A stretch of DNA of 64,000 nt, from the NCBI GenBank assembly GCA_037074765.1, contig JBAMDO010000196.1, forward strand, positions 1-64,000, read 5' to 3'. The position numbers and the translations under genes were made by a program. Shown piece by piece: positions 28,230 to 43,215 of this stretch. This DNA is from Mansonella perstans (Eukaryota > Nematoda > Chromadorea > Rhabditida > Onchocercidae). Numbering within the stretch: the stretch's first letter is position 1; every line of letters begins with the position of its first letter. The notes under the pieces are model-generated. The model was not told the origin of the DNA. It searched no databases and saw nothing but the letters and a program-made list of their open reading frames with translations.

Positions 28230-31200
28230 GTAATACTTGACACCCTCACTGTTCCAGCTGTTTATTATGCCAGCGTGATTTAAGGTTGCCTGGCAACAAT
28301 AATAATCAACATACAGATCACTTTGCTTCATCTTTACAGAGCACCTGTCAAATTTAAAGTTGCAGAAAAGAAATCAAGTATTGCTTGTTGAGAGAGTTAA
28401 ACACCTGCCCAGAAAAGAATTAAGTACTTCCGATTTCGTATTTTTGAATTTGAAAAAAAAGCAGCTGATTTTATGATAAAGTGTTTTCAATTATATATAT
28501 ACAATAAAAGGTATTTACGAATCGTTCAGAAGTTTGAAGCAATTGAAAAAGAAAAACAGAATAATTTCGTTTTAAAAAATTTCGGCAGAATGTAATATTC
28601 TGCAGGGACATTTGGAATGAAAGATGTAATGGAGTTAGTTTTTTTATTATGGCATGAAGAAGATTGCTCGTTCAAGGGAAAACTTTCAGCTTGTCAAGAA
28701 TGAAGGATGAGCGAATGAGCGATACGTGAAGGAAGTTGTTAAAAACGAAAAAAATTACTGTTTCAATAAAAATTTCGTTCAAATGTCTTTCTCTAATATA
28801 TTTTGCTTTTTACTTAATGAAATAACTCGAGTAATTACATCAGTCTAAAATATCAAAAGTGTTAGAACAACTTCTAATTACTAAAACACTTTCTGTTAAA
28901 AAATAATTTTTTTTTAAAAAGGTCAGTTTCTAGCTGGTGAACTATATTGAAGAGGTAATTATTAAAAATGCGCTAACAAAACTCACCATATTCTGCATGA
29001 GGCTTTATCAACTTAGAAAAAACTTAAACTAATCGAAATTCATGCATATAATTTTCAATTACTCCAATTATCGTCATATCGTGCTTGCTATTTCTGTCGC
29101 GAGTAATACAGTCTTTTTCGTAAAGAATAATATATCTTTTTAACATCGTCGAATTTTATATCTCTGTCTGGATCATGTCTAAAATAGTGGTTTCTAGAAA
29201 AGCTCAAGTACCTGCCTAGTAATACTAACTCGTATGCAAAAAACTTTTTGTACAACAAAAACACTGACTGGCATGACTACCAACATGCCTCAACGGCCCC
29301 ACGAATATAATAAGCAGTGAAACTGATTAAAAAGTATTTATTATATAAGGAATCAACTAAAGTTCTGAAAATTCCAATTGACAAACGTGGGTAGTAATGT
29401 TTAAGCCTCTCAGAAACATGAAGAATTTCGAGAAATGTTGAATGAGCTGGAAAGTTTTCACCACTACTTCGTTATAAGTATGATTTCCATACTACAGAGT
29501 TATTTATTGCAATTAACATGAACAGTGTCACTAACTGCTATATTACCAACACTAATATTACATTTCTGTTATTTGTGATAGTATAACCATCCTTTTTACC
29601 ATTACCACGCGCAGTATTCATCTAGAATGAGTTTTTGCTTGATCCTGTTGCTACTACCACCCTTTTGTGCGTTAGTATTAATACTACGGCACAACCTCAC
29701 GAATGTAATGAACAATAAAATTAATTTAAATGTATTTGTTTTACAGCAATCAATCGAATATATCAGTGATGCAAATCTATTTTTCAGAAAATGTTTCTTC
29801 TAACGAACTTCTACCAAATTTCCCTTCAGAAGTATCTCACACTCATGAAGATATTCATATATGTATATATATTGAAGTGTTATTACGATTTCATAATTCA
29901 CTTAAAACAGAGAAAGAGGGGCGAGAAGAAAAATGAGAGAATAATTTCCAACAAAAACTGTTTTTCAAAGGATATTTTAAATACTTTATTTCAAGCATAT
30001 TTTAGGCTTCAAAAAAAGAAGAAAGGACTTAATACAATTCAAAAATATTTACTTTGTGAACCTTGCTGTGAATACTCTGCATATTTGTATTGTTTAAAAT
30101 GCTATTATATTAGAGAAAGTACAATTTCCAAAGCCATTATTTGCTTCGTGAGAAAGGGCAAAATATAAAATTTTAAATATGACTGAAATAATCAAAATAT
30201 TCGAACCAAAGCCTTCTATTGCAAAATATTCATACTGTTTCGAAGATATCACGAGAAGGATAAATTTCTCAGTTCAAAATTTTTTCGAATATTCAAAGAT
30301 AACAGATACAAAATTATCATCAGTTTTTACCAATTTTGCGATAATCAATACGAACCATTCAAATTCCTTTCAGGTTCCTGTAAACATTGCAAATAGATTA
30401 TGTGAACAGATTGTTTACTTAACTAAAGTTGAGAATAAAATATTGGTTGGAATAATGTAAATCAATCCACGGAAATTTATGGCTAGCAAATAACTTTCCT
30501 AACAGTTGGAAATATTCAGACGTAGAAATGAACTAGGGATTTCTAGCGAACTTCATGAAATATAGGTGCTAGAGTCTTTCAAAATCAAAAGTTCATTTTA
30601 ATAAAGAAATACATTACCAGGAAAGTGAGAAAAAAGTCAGAACGTTAAATTAAATTGAAGGAAGTCCGTTTGTTAAAATGATTATCAGTCAATCTGAAAG
30701 TATACATTTTTGTTTTCTAGGTCTCTACCACTTCGGCAAGCAACACTTCACTGTCATAAGTAATGAAAATGGTAATACCAACAAGTATTGCAACAGCATA
30801 CCAGTTGATGAAATATCACTGAAAATGTGAAAAATTAAGAATGAGGAAGTAGGAAGAGAGACATCACTTCTTACGACAGCAAAATTGAAATTTGTGAGGG
30901 TCAAAAATCTGTGCTTAAAAGTCATTTCCTACGATAAAATGAACGGAAGTTGTTTCGAATGTCTAAGCTTAAAAGTCATTCTCATCCATTCACTGCAACA
31001 TTTCTAAGGAACAAATGAACGTGCATAAATCAGGAATTATCCGGGGAATTCAAGCTATCATTATGTTCCCCAAACTTTCTGATTAATAAAATATGACGTA
31101 ACATCGATCAAATATTAGTCAGTAATGGGACAATTGGAATATGAATGAATGCTTTGGCATGTATAAAGTAACACTTCAAGGACTTGGTATCTCAAAGCAA

Positions 31201-32060
31201 GATTTATCCAATATTCGCTTTGCTTCGTTCTGTCAGATACAAATCTTTTTTATGAGACTTTGAAATATGTACATCAAAATTTTTGCAAGTTTTCAAGTTC
31301 GAAGGTCAATAACGCCATTAATCAAATTATGCTTAGTTTGGTTCAATTCAATGCAATTAATTCATTCTAAATAAGATTAATCCAATTTAATGTAGTCTTA
31401 ATTATCGCATCTCTGAAACACTCTTTACCCTTCCATGTTCCAAATGAGTGACATAAGTTCGTAAGTAGTAGGCATGGAAATTGATGACTATATTTGCAGT
31501 ACCATTGGAAAATATTAAGGGAAAAACGAACTAATGAGATAGCTAAACCGGCGATAACCTCCATTCAATAAAAACCTACGATAAAAGATTAAATAAGAGA
31601 GTAATGTTTTCAGAACATCGAATAAATATGTCTGTTTGAATCGCTGGAAGATTCGAGGATTATTTATGGAATTTCGTAACTCCTATCATCAATGTTGACT
31701 CAGCTGACAATCAGCTAAAATAAATCACTGAACTATTCCCGAGAACTAACTTGGGTAATGTCGCAACATTTCGGATCCATCAAGATAAGAACGAATAAAG
31801 ATTGGGTCGATATATCGGATAGTGGGCTGCTCCAATGGTTGATTTCTATGTTAAAAAAAAGACACTTTATTCCTTCCTCTCCCTTTTCACTTCGTTTATA
31901 GTTGTTCTACATAAAATTTTGTAAAAAGTAATGTTTTCACCCAGTAAAATTGATGAGCAAGCAGTCATTTCATTTTTCTCAACTTGTACTTTTGAATTTA
32001 CAATTTAATTTTCTGCCCAAAATACTAACAAAAATTGAAATTGAAAAAATAATCATTCTT
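28230..32060. other. intergenic region, no supported gene
   Basis: Frames at 29730-30460 (plus; up to 125 codons, two nearly abutting) are Lys/Ile/Phe/Asn-rich as expected from AT-rich DNA and have no splice or family support. A diverged direct duplication is visible between about 29285-29350 and 29690-29755 (both contain C-CACGAAT-TAAT followed by A/T-rich sequence). Confidence 0.5.
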
Positions 32061-32071
32061 AATGAAGATTA

Positions 32072-34400
32072 TTAGCATAATTTATTATAATGCTCGGTCA
32101 AATAATATTTTATAGTTCTCTGTAAACCATCCTTGAAAGAAGTAATATTTTTCCAATTCAATTCACGAGTAATTTTTGTAAAATCGATGCAGTATCGTCG
32201 ATCATGATATGGTCGATCCAATATAGGCTCAAATTGAGGTGAAGAATTATTCCTGGAAAAATCATACAAATTATATTGGCAAACTTGTGAAAGATTAATA
32301 ATAATTCATATATGGACTAACCTTCCCGCTATACATTTGTCAATATTTGCGAACTAATGTAATCACTTAATGGCAGACTACATTAGACAGACAGACAGAC
32401 ACACACACACACATACACATACAATCCGCACATATTGACTTATCGACTGATGCAAAATTTAACCTCTTCAACAGCTCATTGACAGTTTGATGAATCAGAA
32501 CGGTGACATCATAATTCGTAATTTCGAAGTCTGTGCCAATGTTATAAATTTCACCGATTGCGCCTATTTCACACACACGTCTGATTGCATCGATACAATC
32601 ATCTATGTAGATCCAATTTCTACAATTCTCGTCTCATTGTAACTTCTAGGAATAGTTGGCAAAGAATGAGATTTAGAGAATCGTATGACTCCAAAAAGTT
32701 TTTAATTTTTGCTGAAATTCGTTCAATAATTACATAGAACAAACAAGCACACTGAAATATGCATGAAGTTACTGATTAGTGAAAATAATATAATAGTCCT
32801 GATGAAAAATCAAAAGTTTTCTAGATAATTTTAAAAAAATTCCAACCTTGTATGCATTCCATCACCCATTAGTGGGTACGGTTTTTCTTTCACCGCTAAC
32901 GATATAAATTTTGGAATCAATTTGGATAGAGTTTGATTTGGCCCATAAATATTATTAATTCGAACCATTACAAATGGTACTTTGTAAGAGTGCTACAAAT
33001 GTCCTAACATATATGAATGAATGACGGTAATCTTAAAATGAATAGAATGTTAAGTCGGAGAAAGTTTGTTCACTCTTATAAATGTGCTAAGAGATTACAG
33101 GTCTTGAAAATATACTTGAAACCAGCTTTACCCAATAAGCATTCAGAATCATCTCACAACAAGCTTTACTAGCTGCATAAGGATTCGTTGGATTAAGCAG
33201 TGAGTATTCTGGTTTTGCTTTGCTTCCTTCTTCTGATTCACCGTAAACTTCATCTGAAAAAAATTCCATAGATCAAGATTTGTTTAAATTTAAATAATCC
33301 GCATAACAGCCATACGGGACTGTTTGAATGACAATAATATTGAATGAATGAGAGTCGAAGTTTGGAAGAGTGTCTGAATTACAGTGGAAATTGTAAAGAG
33401 ATAAATATTTGACAGTTTGACTGATACTGAATGCTAAACATCCTCCATTGCCTTATATCAAATAATATAACAGATCAATTATTAGGCCCATGTATATTAT
33501 AGTATAAATGAACAATAAGATGTGATAAATCTTTTAGATAATTTGAAATATTGGACATTTTTAAAACTTAGAAAATGAACCAGTGCTGATGTGTATAAAT
33601 CGCTTTATGCCATTGTATCGAAGTGTGACTGCTTCTAGCAGTACTGTCGTTGACATTACATTTTCTTCAATGGAACCAATCCGATCAACATATGATTTAT
33701 CCACATGTGTCACTGCAGCAAAATGTATAACCGTATCGATCTAAAAGGTATAAGTGTTGGTTTTCTGAAAATTAAGATACAACATTATCTGTGCGGAGTT
33801 GTAAAGCTCCAATATTTTTCGATGTAAAATAACGGTATAAAATAAATGTTGGAGTTTGATGAAGTGGTGAAGAAATAGCACCATCTTTTTACAGCCCAAA
33901 TATCTCATAGTACAACGTCACAACTAGATTCTGTTGATATAATCACCTGATAATCTCGGAGCAAAGTAAGGAGCAAATCAATATCTCTAATTGTTCCTTT
34001 AAAAAATTTATAACGATTTGATTGTCGGACTTTAGCAGCAACATTTGTTTCCCGAATTTCATGCGTCAATTTATCGATGTTAACAAATCTAAAATATTAT
34101 TTTTCTACTTAGATGATGCATTATGTGATTCCATTCAGCATGCCCATATGAATGTAAAATCCTCCAGCTTGGGATTCGAATATACATATTACTAGTTGAA
34201 AATTATTTTTTGCATTAGGCTCGTGAAAACGGAACGATTTTTTTTCGATTTTCGATTAAATTTTAAAAGATAAAGTTGTTTGTTATTAACAATTTTTTTT
34301 ACCTTGCCTTGCACCATTTTTGGAACATAGAATTGATGAAATTAGAGCCGATAAATCCACAGCCACCAGTTACCAGTACCGAACTTGGTTGATACAACAT
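32072..34400 (-). CDS. TGDS: dTDP-D-glucose 4,6-dehydratase-like enzyme (TGDS family)
   Basis: Extended short-chain dehydrogenase/reductase acting on nucleotide sugars, similar to RmlB and animal TGDS (C. elegans rml-2). Seven exons: 34400-34303, 34088-33947, 33740-33581, 33253-33132, 32992-32847, 32619-32464, 32252-32072; 334 residues (human TGDS is 350). The N-terminal nucleotide-binding glycine motif TGGCGFIGSNF lies near residues 11-21. HFAAVTHVDKSY, STDEVYGE (catalytic Thr-Asp-Glu region) and the YxxxK pair in PYAASKACCEM follow. Further conserved parts are NIYGPNQ, NWIYIDDCIDA and YNIG. All active-site residues seen are intact, so it is probably an active dehydratase. The C-terminus is complete, ending in TAA. 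Confidence 0.93.
32388..32422. repeat. CA dinucleotide microsatellite in TGDS intron
   Basis: A short GACA then CA repeat lies in the last intron, about 40 bp downstream of the donor of exon 6. Confidence 0.8.
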
Positions 34401-34419
34401 TTATCTGTATAGTTTCATA

Positions 34420-35870
34420 CTTTTTTTATTTGTTCTTACTTATATTTTCAGATTTTTAAATTTTACGAAGTAATTTCTCCACAAATGAATACTGCGAGTG
34501 AAACATCCTGAGAAATGGAAATCTAGTTCATCATGTTTTGGAAGAGCTAGAGAGAATATACACTAACATGTGTATCCGCGTGAATTCACTGAACAGGATA
34601 GATAGTGAAAAAACACCATGAAGCCAACTAACATTCAAATGAACAATCAAATAATAAGCTAAGGATAAGAATGTTTAAAACAACTCTGCCTATCTATTCA
34701 TCAAAATCAGGATAATTTAGTTGGTCTAAGAAATCTTAGTAGGTTCGTCGTCATGGCTTGCCTTCGCGAACGAAGATTTGCAGGATTCCATTCATGTTTG
34801 GTACAGACTCACTTGTGATTGCATATGATGCAATAGAAAGTCTGGTGATGTAGATACACGGGTTTTTCAGCGTTATAAGTGAAAATTAAACTACAGTAGG
34901 TAAATAAAGTTTAAAAATAATCCTTTTTTAAGAGGATTGATAAAATCGAATTGAATCAAATAATATATAAAGAAAGTATAGTGCCTGAATAAATGAGTTC
35001 CGACTAAAGGAGAAAGAAATGGGCAACCTTCAGCTATCACTCGTTTGCGAGCATATCGAGAATCACTAATTGAGCAGAATCCGTGCAACAATTCAAACAT
35101 ATAATTCATAATTCAATCAGGAATGATGACAAATAAAGGTCTAAACATGCTAATTAGTAAACAAGATGAGAGGTTACTAACAAGCGAGTTGTGCTCTTCT
35201 AACAGTACATATCCCAAATACGAAGTAGGATATTTGTTTATTCAAGTAAAGCAAATTTGTGAAAAGCATCAAAGCAAATCATTGATGGTAAGGAAACAAT
35301 GCAACAAGTTGATTCTCCAAACAAACTTGTATCCTGCACTCCCATAAATAATTTTCTCTCAATTGCTTTGCTCTGAATTACTTCAATTTTAAGATCGTCT
35401 CAATATGAAAATGGAAATCATATTTCTATGTTTAAAGCAGATATTTGCAGATCAGTACAGTGGAGTAAAGTTCTTGCCGTTGAATTCTACAACTCAAATC
35501 AATTATAAATTTCAGGATAGGATACATACGTCTTCATTCTTTGCTTGAATGCAGTTTTTCTCAACCGCTAATAATATAATGAAGCAGCATTCAGGAGGTA
35601 GATAGTGATTTGTTTTCTACATTTCACAATATAAAAACTCAATTTGTAAATATATGAAAATTTTATAAGTAAATTATTTATGGAAGTTATAAATCAAATA
35701 TTGCTTGTATCCGTCTCGAATATTTTTAGGCGTAATGAATGGGTAGAAATGTTCAGATAATGCAGTAGTTATCATTTGTCTGATATGAAATCGTTATCAA
35801 GTACGTTTAAAAAAGGTGGGAACTTCTTTTTCATCGCTACTACACAATATATCGACATGGAAATCATTCA
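34420..35870. other. intergenic, no gene seen
   Basis: Upstream flank of TGDS. The short frames at 34891-35109 and 35123-35347 are unsupported. Confidence 0.5.
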
Positions 35871-35882
35871 ATTTAAGCTAAC

Positions 35883-36107
35883 AAACTTTTCCATAAAGAT
35901 ACAAGATTTATGCAAAACTTTTCCATAATGATACAAGATTTATGCAAAACTTTACCATAAAGATACAAGATTTATGCAAAACTTTTCCATAATGATGCAA
36001 GATTTATGCAAAACTTTTCCATAATGATGCAAGATTTATGCAAAACTTTTCCATAATGATGCAAGATTTATGCAAAACTTTTCCATAATGATGCAAGATT
36101 TATGCAA
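35883..36107. repeat. 32-nt tandem repeat, about seven copies
   Basis: The unit is about 32 nt (AACTTTTCCATAATGATGCA then AGATTTATGCAA), with variants ATAAAGATACA and ATAATGATACA in the first copies and uniform later copies, suggesting recent expansion at the 3' side. Confidence 0.92.
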
Positions 36108-36159
36108 AAATACCTGAAAGTTTGTTTATAAATTTAGTAAGATAACTCCTTCTCTTCAG

Positions 36160-36224
36160 TTCCATCGCTTCAATTCCATCGCTTCAATTCCATCGCTTCA
36201 ATTCCATCGCTTCAATTCCATCGG
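36160..36224. repeat. 14-nt tandem repeat, about four and a half copies
   Basis: TTCCATCGCTTCAA is repeated at 36160, 36174, 36188 and 36202, with a partial diverged copy from 36216. Confidence 0.92.
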
Positions 36225-36579
36225 TCCTGATAGATAAAGTGAGTGATATACATATATCTTCATTTATTTTTTTAACTCCTTTGCTGATATTTCTATTAAA
36301 ATAACGTAAAAAGTGCTAGAATAAAAAATTCCTATCGCTAATTTAAGGAAATAATGATAGGTTTATAAAATATTTAATATTAATTCTTCATTCCTATGCA
36401 ATTACACTGTAAATTGATTGCCCCAGGTACTTCGGCATATTCATGTACTTCAAGTCTTGTTTACTATACAGTTTTCACCAGTAGAGATTATGGGTCAACT
36501 ACATTCATTTGTGTGGAGGGTTGTTCCAATTTGTATATTTTTACTTTTTTTTATTGAATCATTCAAGAAATAGAAAACA

Positions 36580-36615
36580 TTTATAGAAAGGAACAGAAAC
36601 CTGTTCCTTTATAAA
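36580..36615. repeat. inverted repeat / hairpin
   Basis: TTATAGAAAGGAACAG and CTGTTCCTTTATAA pair around an AAAC loop, with a single bulged G. Confidence 0.75.
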
Positions 36616-36870
36616 TCAGGAATTAAGATAGTAATTTATTCTAAAAGAGCGAAAAAGAATTACTATTACCACTGGTTTTCTAATTGTTAATTTAATTAAT
36701 ATATATTGGTTTATGTTGCTCGAAGCCATGCAAATTTTTTTGTCAAATTCATCACAAAATACTACCGGGATTAGAATCATTATAATAACATTGGATTATA
36801 AAATACGTTTATAGCATTTTTTTTTCTTATCATCAAGCGGTTGTTATAGTTTCGGTTTTCATTATTTTCA

Positions 36871-37031
36871 GTGATTATGATAAGATTTATTGATTTGATT
36901 ATGATATGAATTATGATATGATTTATTATGATACGATATTTTTCAGTGACTATGATAAGATTTATTGATTTGATTATGATATGAATTATGATGTAATTTA
37001 TTATGATACGATATTTTTCAGTGATTATGAT
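36871..37031. repeat. 75-nt tandem repeat, about two copies
   Basis: GTGATTATGATAAGATTTAT recurs at 36871 and 36946 (GTGAC variant), with the start of a third copy at 37021. The unit is internally made of GATTATGATATG-like sub-repeats. Confidence 0.88.
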
Positions 37032-37639
37032 AATCCGAATTACGCAGATTTCATAGTAAAGTAAACATGAAGTAATATCATTTTGCTTTTAGTTTTTCTG
37101 AATTAATTTGCAAAGGATATGTTCAAGCTTTTCCGGAATTGCTAGTAATCAATTCTGGAAGCTCTTAATAACAATAGAGAATCTTTGCTACTTTCTTCCA
37201 AAAATCATTTCTGTTTAATTGAAATCAGCGAACCATTTCCTTCAAACAATACTACTAATACAACTATTTCGGTAAATTATACTTATACATTATGAATTTA
37301 ACTAAAATAAGTTCACCTACAAGCAATATTTAGCTATAGTTTTGAAAAAAAAAAACTTTCTTTATTACATTATCTCTTTGAATTACGAATAGAAATATAG
37401 AAATCAATTAGCTGATCTATAAGAATCGCTTTAAATTGTTCAAATTTTCTATCTTAAATTAGCTTAAAGCACTATCAATATGAACATTTGGAAGGTCTGA
37501 TTGCAAATGATTTCTATTAATCATTAATTAATCCTATCTTATCTTAGAATTTACCCTCTGAGAATCTACCCTTTGAGAATCTACCGTGTATTTGTTTCTA
37601 ACGTTACATATTCAAATGACGTACGTCTAAAAATGCCAG

Positions 37640-37830
37640 ATGGTCATAATGTTTGCATGTGCCCAGATGGGGGTACACAAACAGAATTGCGGCCGCAGCC
37701 TATAACGCAGAGCATGTAGCTGTTGAAGCGCCATAATTAGACAAGTTGATGCATCGATTGGTTGTTTGGTGCCTGTATTGGCGGGAGAGTTTTTCTCTGA
37801 TCGACGGTTCTGTTATACGTTGGTGGTAAG
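37640..37830 (+). promoter_or_regulatory. GC-raised region, possible promoter / 5' non-coding exon of let-92
   Basis: A 190-bp stretch with clearly higher GC (includes GCGGCCGC and GCAGAGCATGTAGC) ends at a good donor TTGGTG|GTAAGC (about 37827). No long frame is present. It lies about 0.9 kb upstream of the PP2A start codon. A role as promoter or 5' UTR exon is inferred from position and composition only. Confidence 0.3.
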
Positions 37831-38713
37831 CATTAAGGCCTGTCTTTTTAATTAACTGTAGGCCTTGTTGAGATTGCTGATAGAATAATTAGTATGAAAG
37901 TTAATTATAATTAATGAAAAATTTGAAGTAATTTTAGCAAAAAAAAAAAAGATGGAAAATTAAACGATATTCAGGTAGCATATTTCCCATGTTAACAATT
38001 TATCCGTGCTATCATTTTCTGGGAAAATAAAGAAATCTTAAGTGATAAATGACAAAAATTGACAAACTAGTGGACCTATCGATTTATTGACATTTGTCCA
38101 CCTGCAGTTAGTTACTTTTTTTGTTCTCCTTTTTAAAAGAAATTGCAAGATATGAGCCTAGCTAACATTGGACCAATTTTTCAGTATACTGCTTTACTTT
38201 TTATTGCCTACAATATTGATGTTTAAGATAGATGTGCAATCTTCTTTATTCTTAGATTTGAAATTGTATATGTTCTTTTCGATCTTCTTCCTAAAACGCG
38301 CTGCAAAAACGTATTGAATGATTCTTCATCAATTCGATAACAAATGACGTGCTCAGTAATAGATAGTTTTTTTTTTTTTTTTTTTATTACTTTATTTTAT
38401 CATATATTTTTGTTAAAATTTTATCATCTCGTTTGTGATTTCCTATTTCTTTTTGCGAAAAATTATGCACCTGTTATCACTTTAAAGAAGAAGTTATTCA
38501 ACTGGATTTTTTATTTTGCACAATTTATATTTCTGTTACGTGCATTGTGCTATTGTTTTATGTAGGAAGAACTTATTCCTAAACAGAAGTTAAAGGAAAA
38601 TGGCAATTGCGATGGTGTTGTCGTTGTTGTCGTAGCGCAAACGACGTATGTTTCTTTTCATTTCACATTTATCATTTATCAGTTTCTGATTGTTTTAGGT
38701 GGCTAAGAAGGAT

Positions 38714-41417
<2,704 letters not shown>

Positions 41418-41799
41418 CTAATCAGAAATTTTTTCCATTATGAACTCTTTGACTGCATTTATTCTCTGTCTGAGATGAGATTTCACAAATCGGATTTTTG
41501 AACGAGATATATGTAGTGGGAAAGTTTTTCGGTTTTTTGTTCCTATACCTTTTTTGGATTTGAAAAAACTAGAGGTGTACTGTTGGTTTGAAACTATTTA
41601 TCCTTGAAACCGAATAAGTAGGTAGTTGAAATATAAACAGTCGGCCCTCAAACTGCAGCCCTCTTCATCGGTACGTTCCTGTAGTGGAAGTCATTTGTCG
41701 CAGATTTTGTCGTATGAACTTAATTTGTCTTTCTTATTTCAAGCAGTAATCCGTCACCTGTGGATGCACTTTTTTGTTTGATGAATAAAGTATCGCATG

Positions 41800-43200
41800 T
41801 ACTGCAATTTCCCCTCAGATAAATTTTGACTTTATAAATTGTTCCGAACACAAAGTCTGATTCTCACAGTAATTAAGATTCGCAAGCTAAAACAGGGATG
41901 ACAGAAATTTATGTGTTGTTGTTACTATATATAGTAATAATTAACAATAATTATATTTTTTCCGGATCCCATCGTGAAGACTACAACAACACAGGAACAG
42001 CTGAATCAAGAAGACAGCTGTTCAACATTCTGCAAAAAAGTTGGGGAATCAAAACGTGACTAGGGAATCTACATTTACCGTCAGTACATGAAAATACAAA
42101 ATATTATCATATATAATTGTAAGTCCAAATAGTAACAATCTGCACTTAACTATAATCAATTATAAGATTGCTTACAAAGTTTTGCATAACAAAAGAGAAT
42201 AACAATCTGGAAAAATCAGACAGAAGTTGAAAACTGATTATAGTTAAGACATAGAAGAATACAGTTAGTTCAAGTAACAAATTAATTTTGTAGTTCAAGT
42301 AACAAGTTAATTTTGTAAAATGTGCAGAATTATAAAGAAGAGCAGCGTTCTCTAGATGAGAAGTTCGTGCTTCATGTTGGAAATGTTTAGGCGTGTGAAA
42401 TATCGGAATACTTATAAATGAATACACCAATATTTTCAAACACCACAGATAATCACATGAAATTCACAACCACGGGTCTAAAGCAGCATTTGGTAGTACT
42501 ACTAGCAATATTCCTACAACAAGATTGAAATAAAAAAGATCATGTGATTCCAAGTAAAAGGTTCTATAACTGTTAAAAGTTGACCATTTACACATGTGAC
42601 TCATTCATCAGCAAAATGAAGGTGTTTAAAATGAATATTAAAATGAAAAGAGAGAATAAAATAAATCAGAAGCTGTATGCAAAAATTGTCGATGTCATTA
42701 AAACACATCGCACTAAGTGATCTTGCGAGGGAACGGAAACATATTTTTAAGTAATTCGAAGATAAATATTAGCAGTGGGAATTAGAAGTTAAGAAATGCA
42801 GTTGGTAAGGAAAAGACTTTATTGACATGAACCAAAAGCTTTTAAAAGGTTTATCACTTAAATTGTGTTTGCTATATGATTAGTGCCCAATAACACAAAA
42901 GATGCTTTGAAATACGTGTAAAGCATTAGAAATGCAACCAGAGGCAGTAATATCGAGAAATATATCTTCATAATTACTAACCTGGCCTGAAGAGAAAGGT
43001 ACTGAAGCAAAATTTGAAAAGCTTCGTCAGGCCAAATAACCAAAACGACTAAAGAAAAAAATGGTAAAGAAACCTATGCGGTAAATAAAATGTAATGCCG
43101 ACCCGAACTTAATCTGAATTATAAGCCGTGAAAACTGCGCTGTCTTTTTAAACTACTGATTTGGAAACTTACTGAATGCACTTTTGCTTTTTGTGTGAAA
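41800..43200. other. intergenic between let-92 and mig-2
   Basis: Beyond the let-92 polyadenylation signal, one less AT-rich stretch (about 41965-42062) is open in two plus-strand frames but has no acceptor or ATG. The 97-codon minus frame at 42146-42439 is not supported. Confidence 0.5.
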
Positions 43201-43215
43201 TGTAAGAAACAAATT

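Noticed and set aside
29791..30168. 125-codon plus-strand ORF (and the 93-codon ORF just after it)
   Set aside because: Lys/Ile/Tyr-rich, overlaps another open frame, no similarity recognised. Insertion of an AT-rich endosymbiont gene was considered, but no bacterial protein was recognisable.
38647..38713. Extending PP2A upstream of ATG 38714 through an exon ending at 38646
   Set aside because: The only frame that joins has no ATG and an upstream stop.
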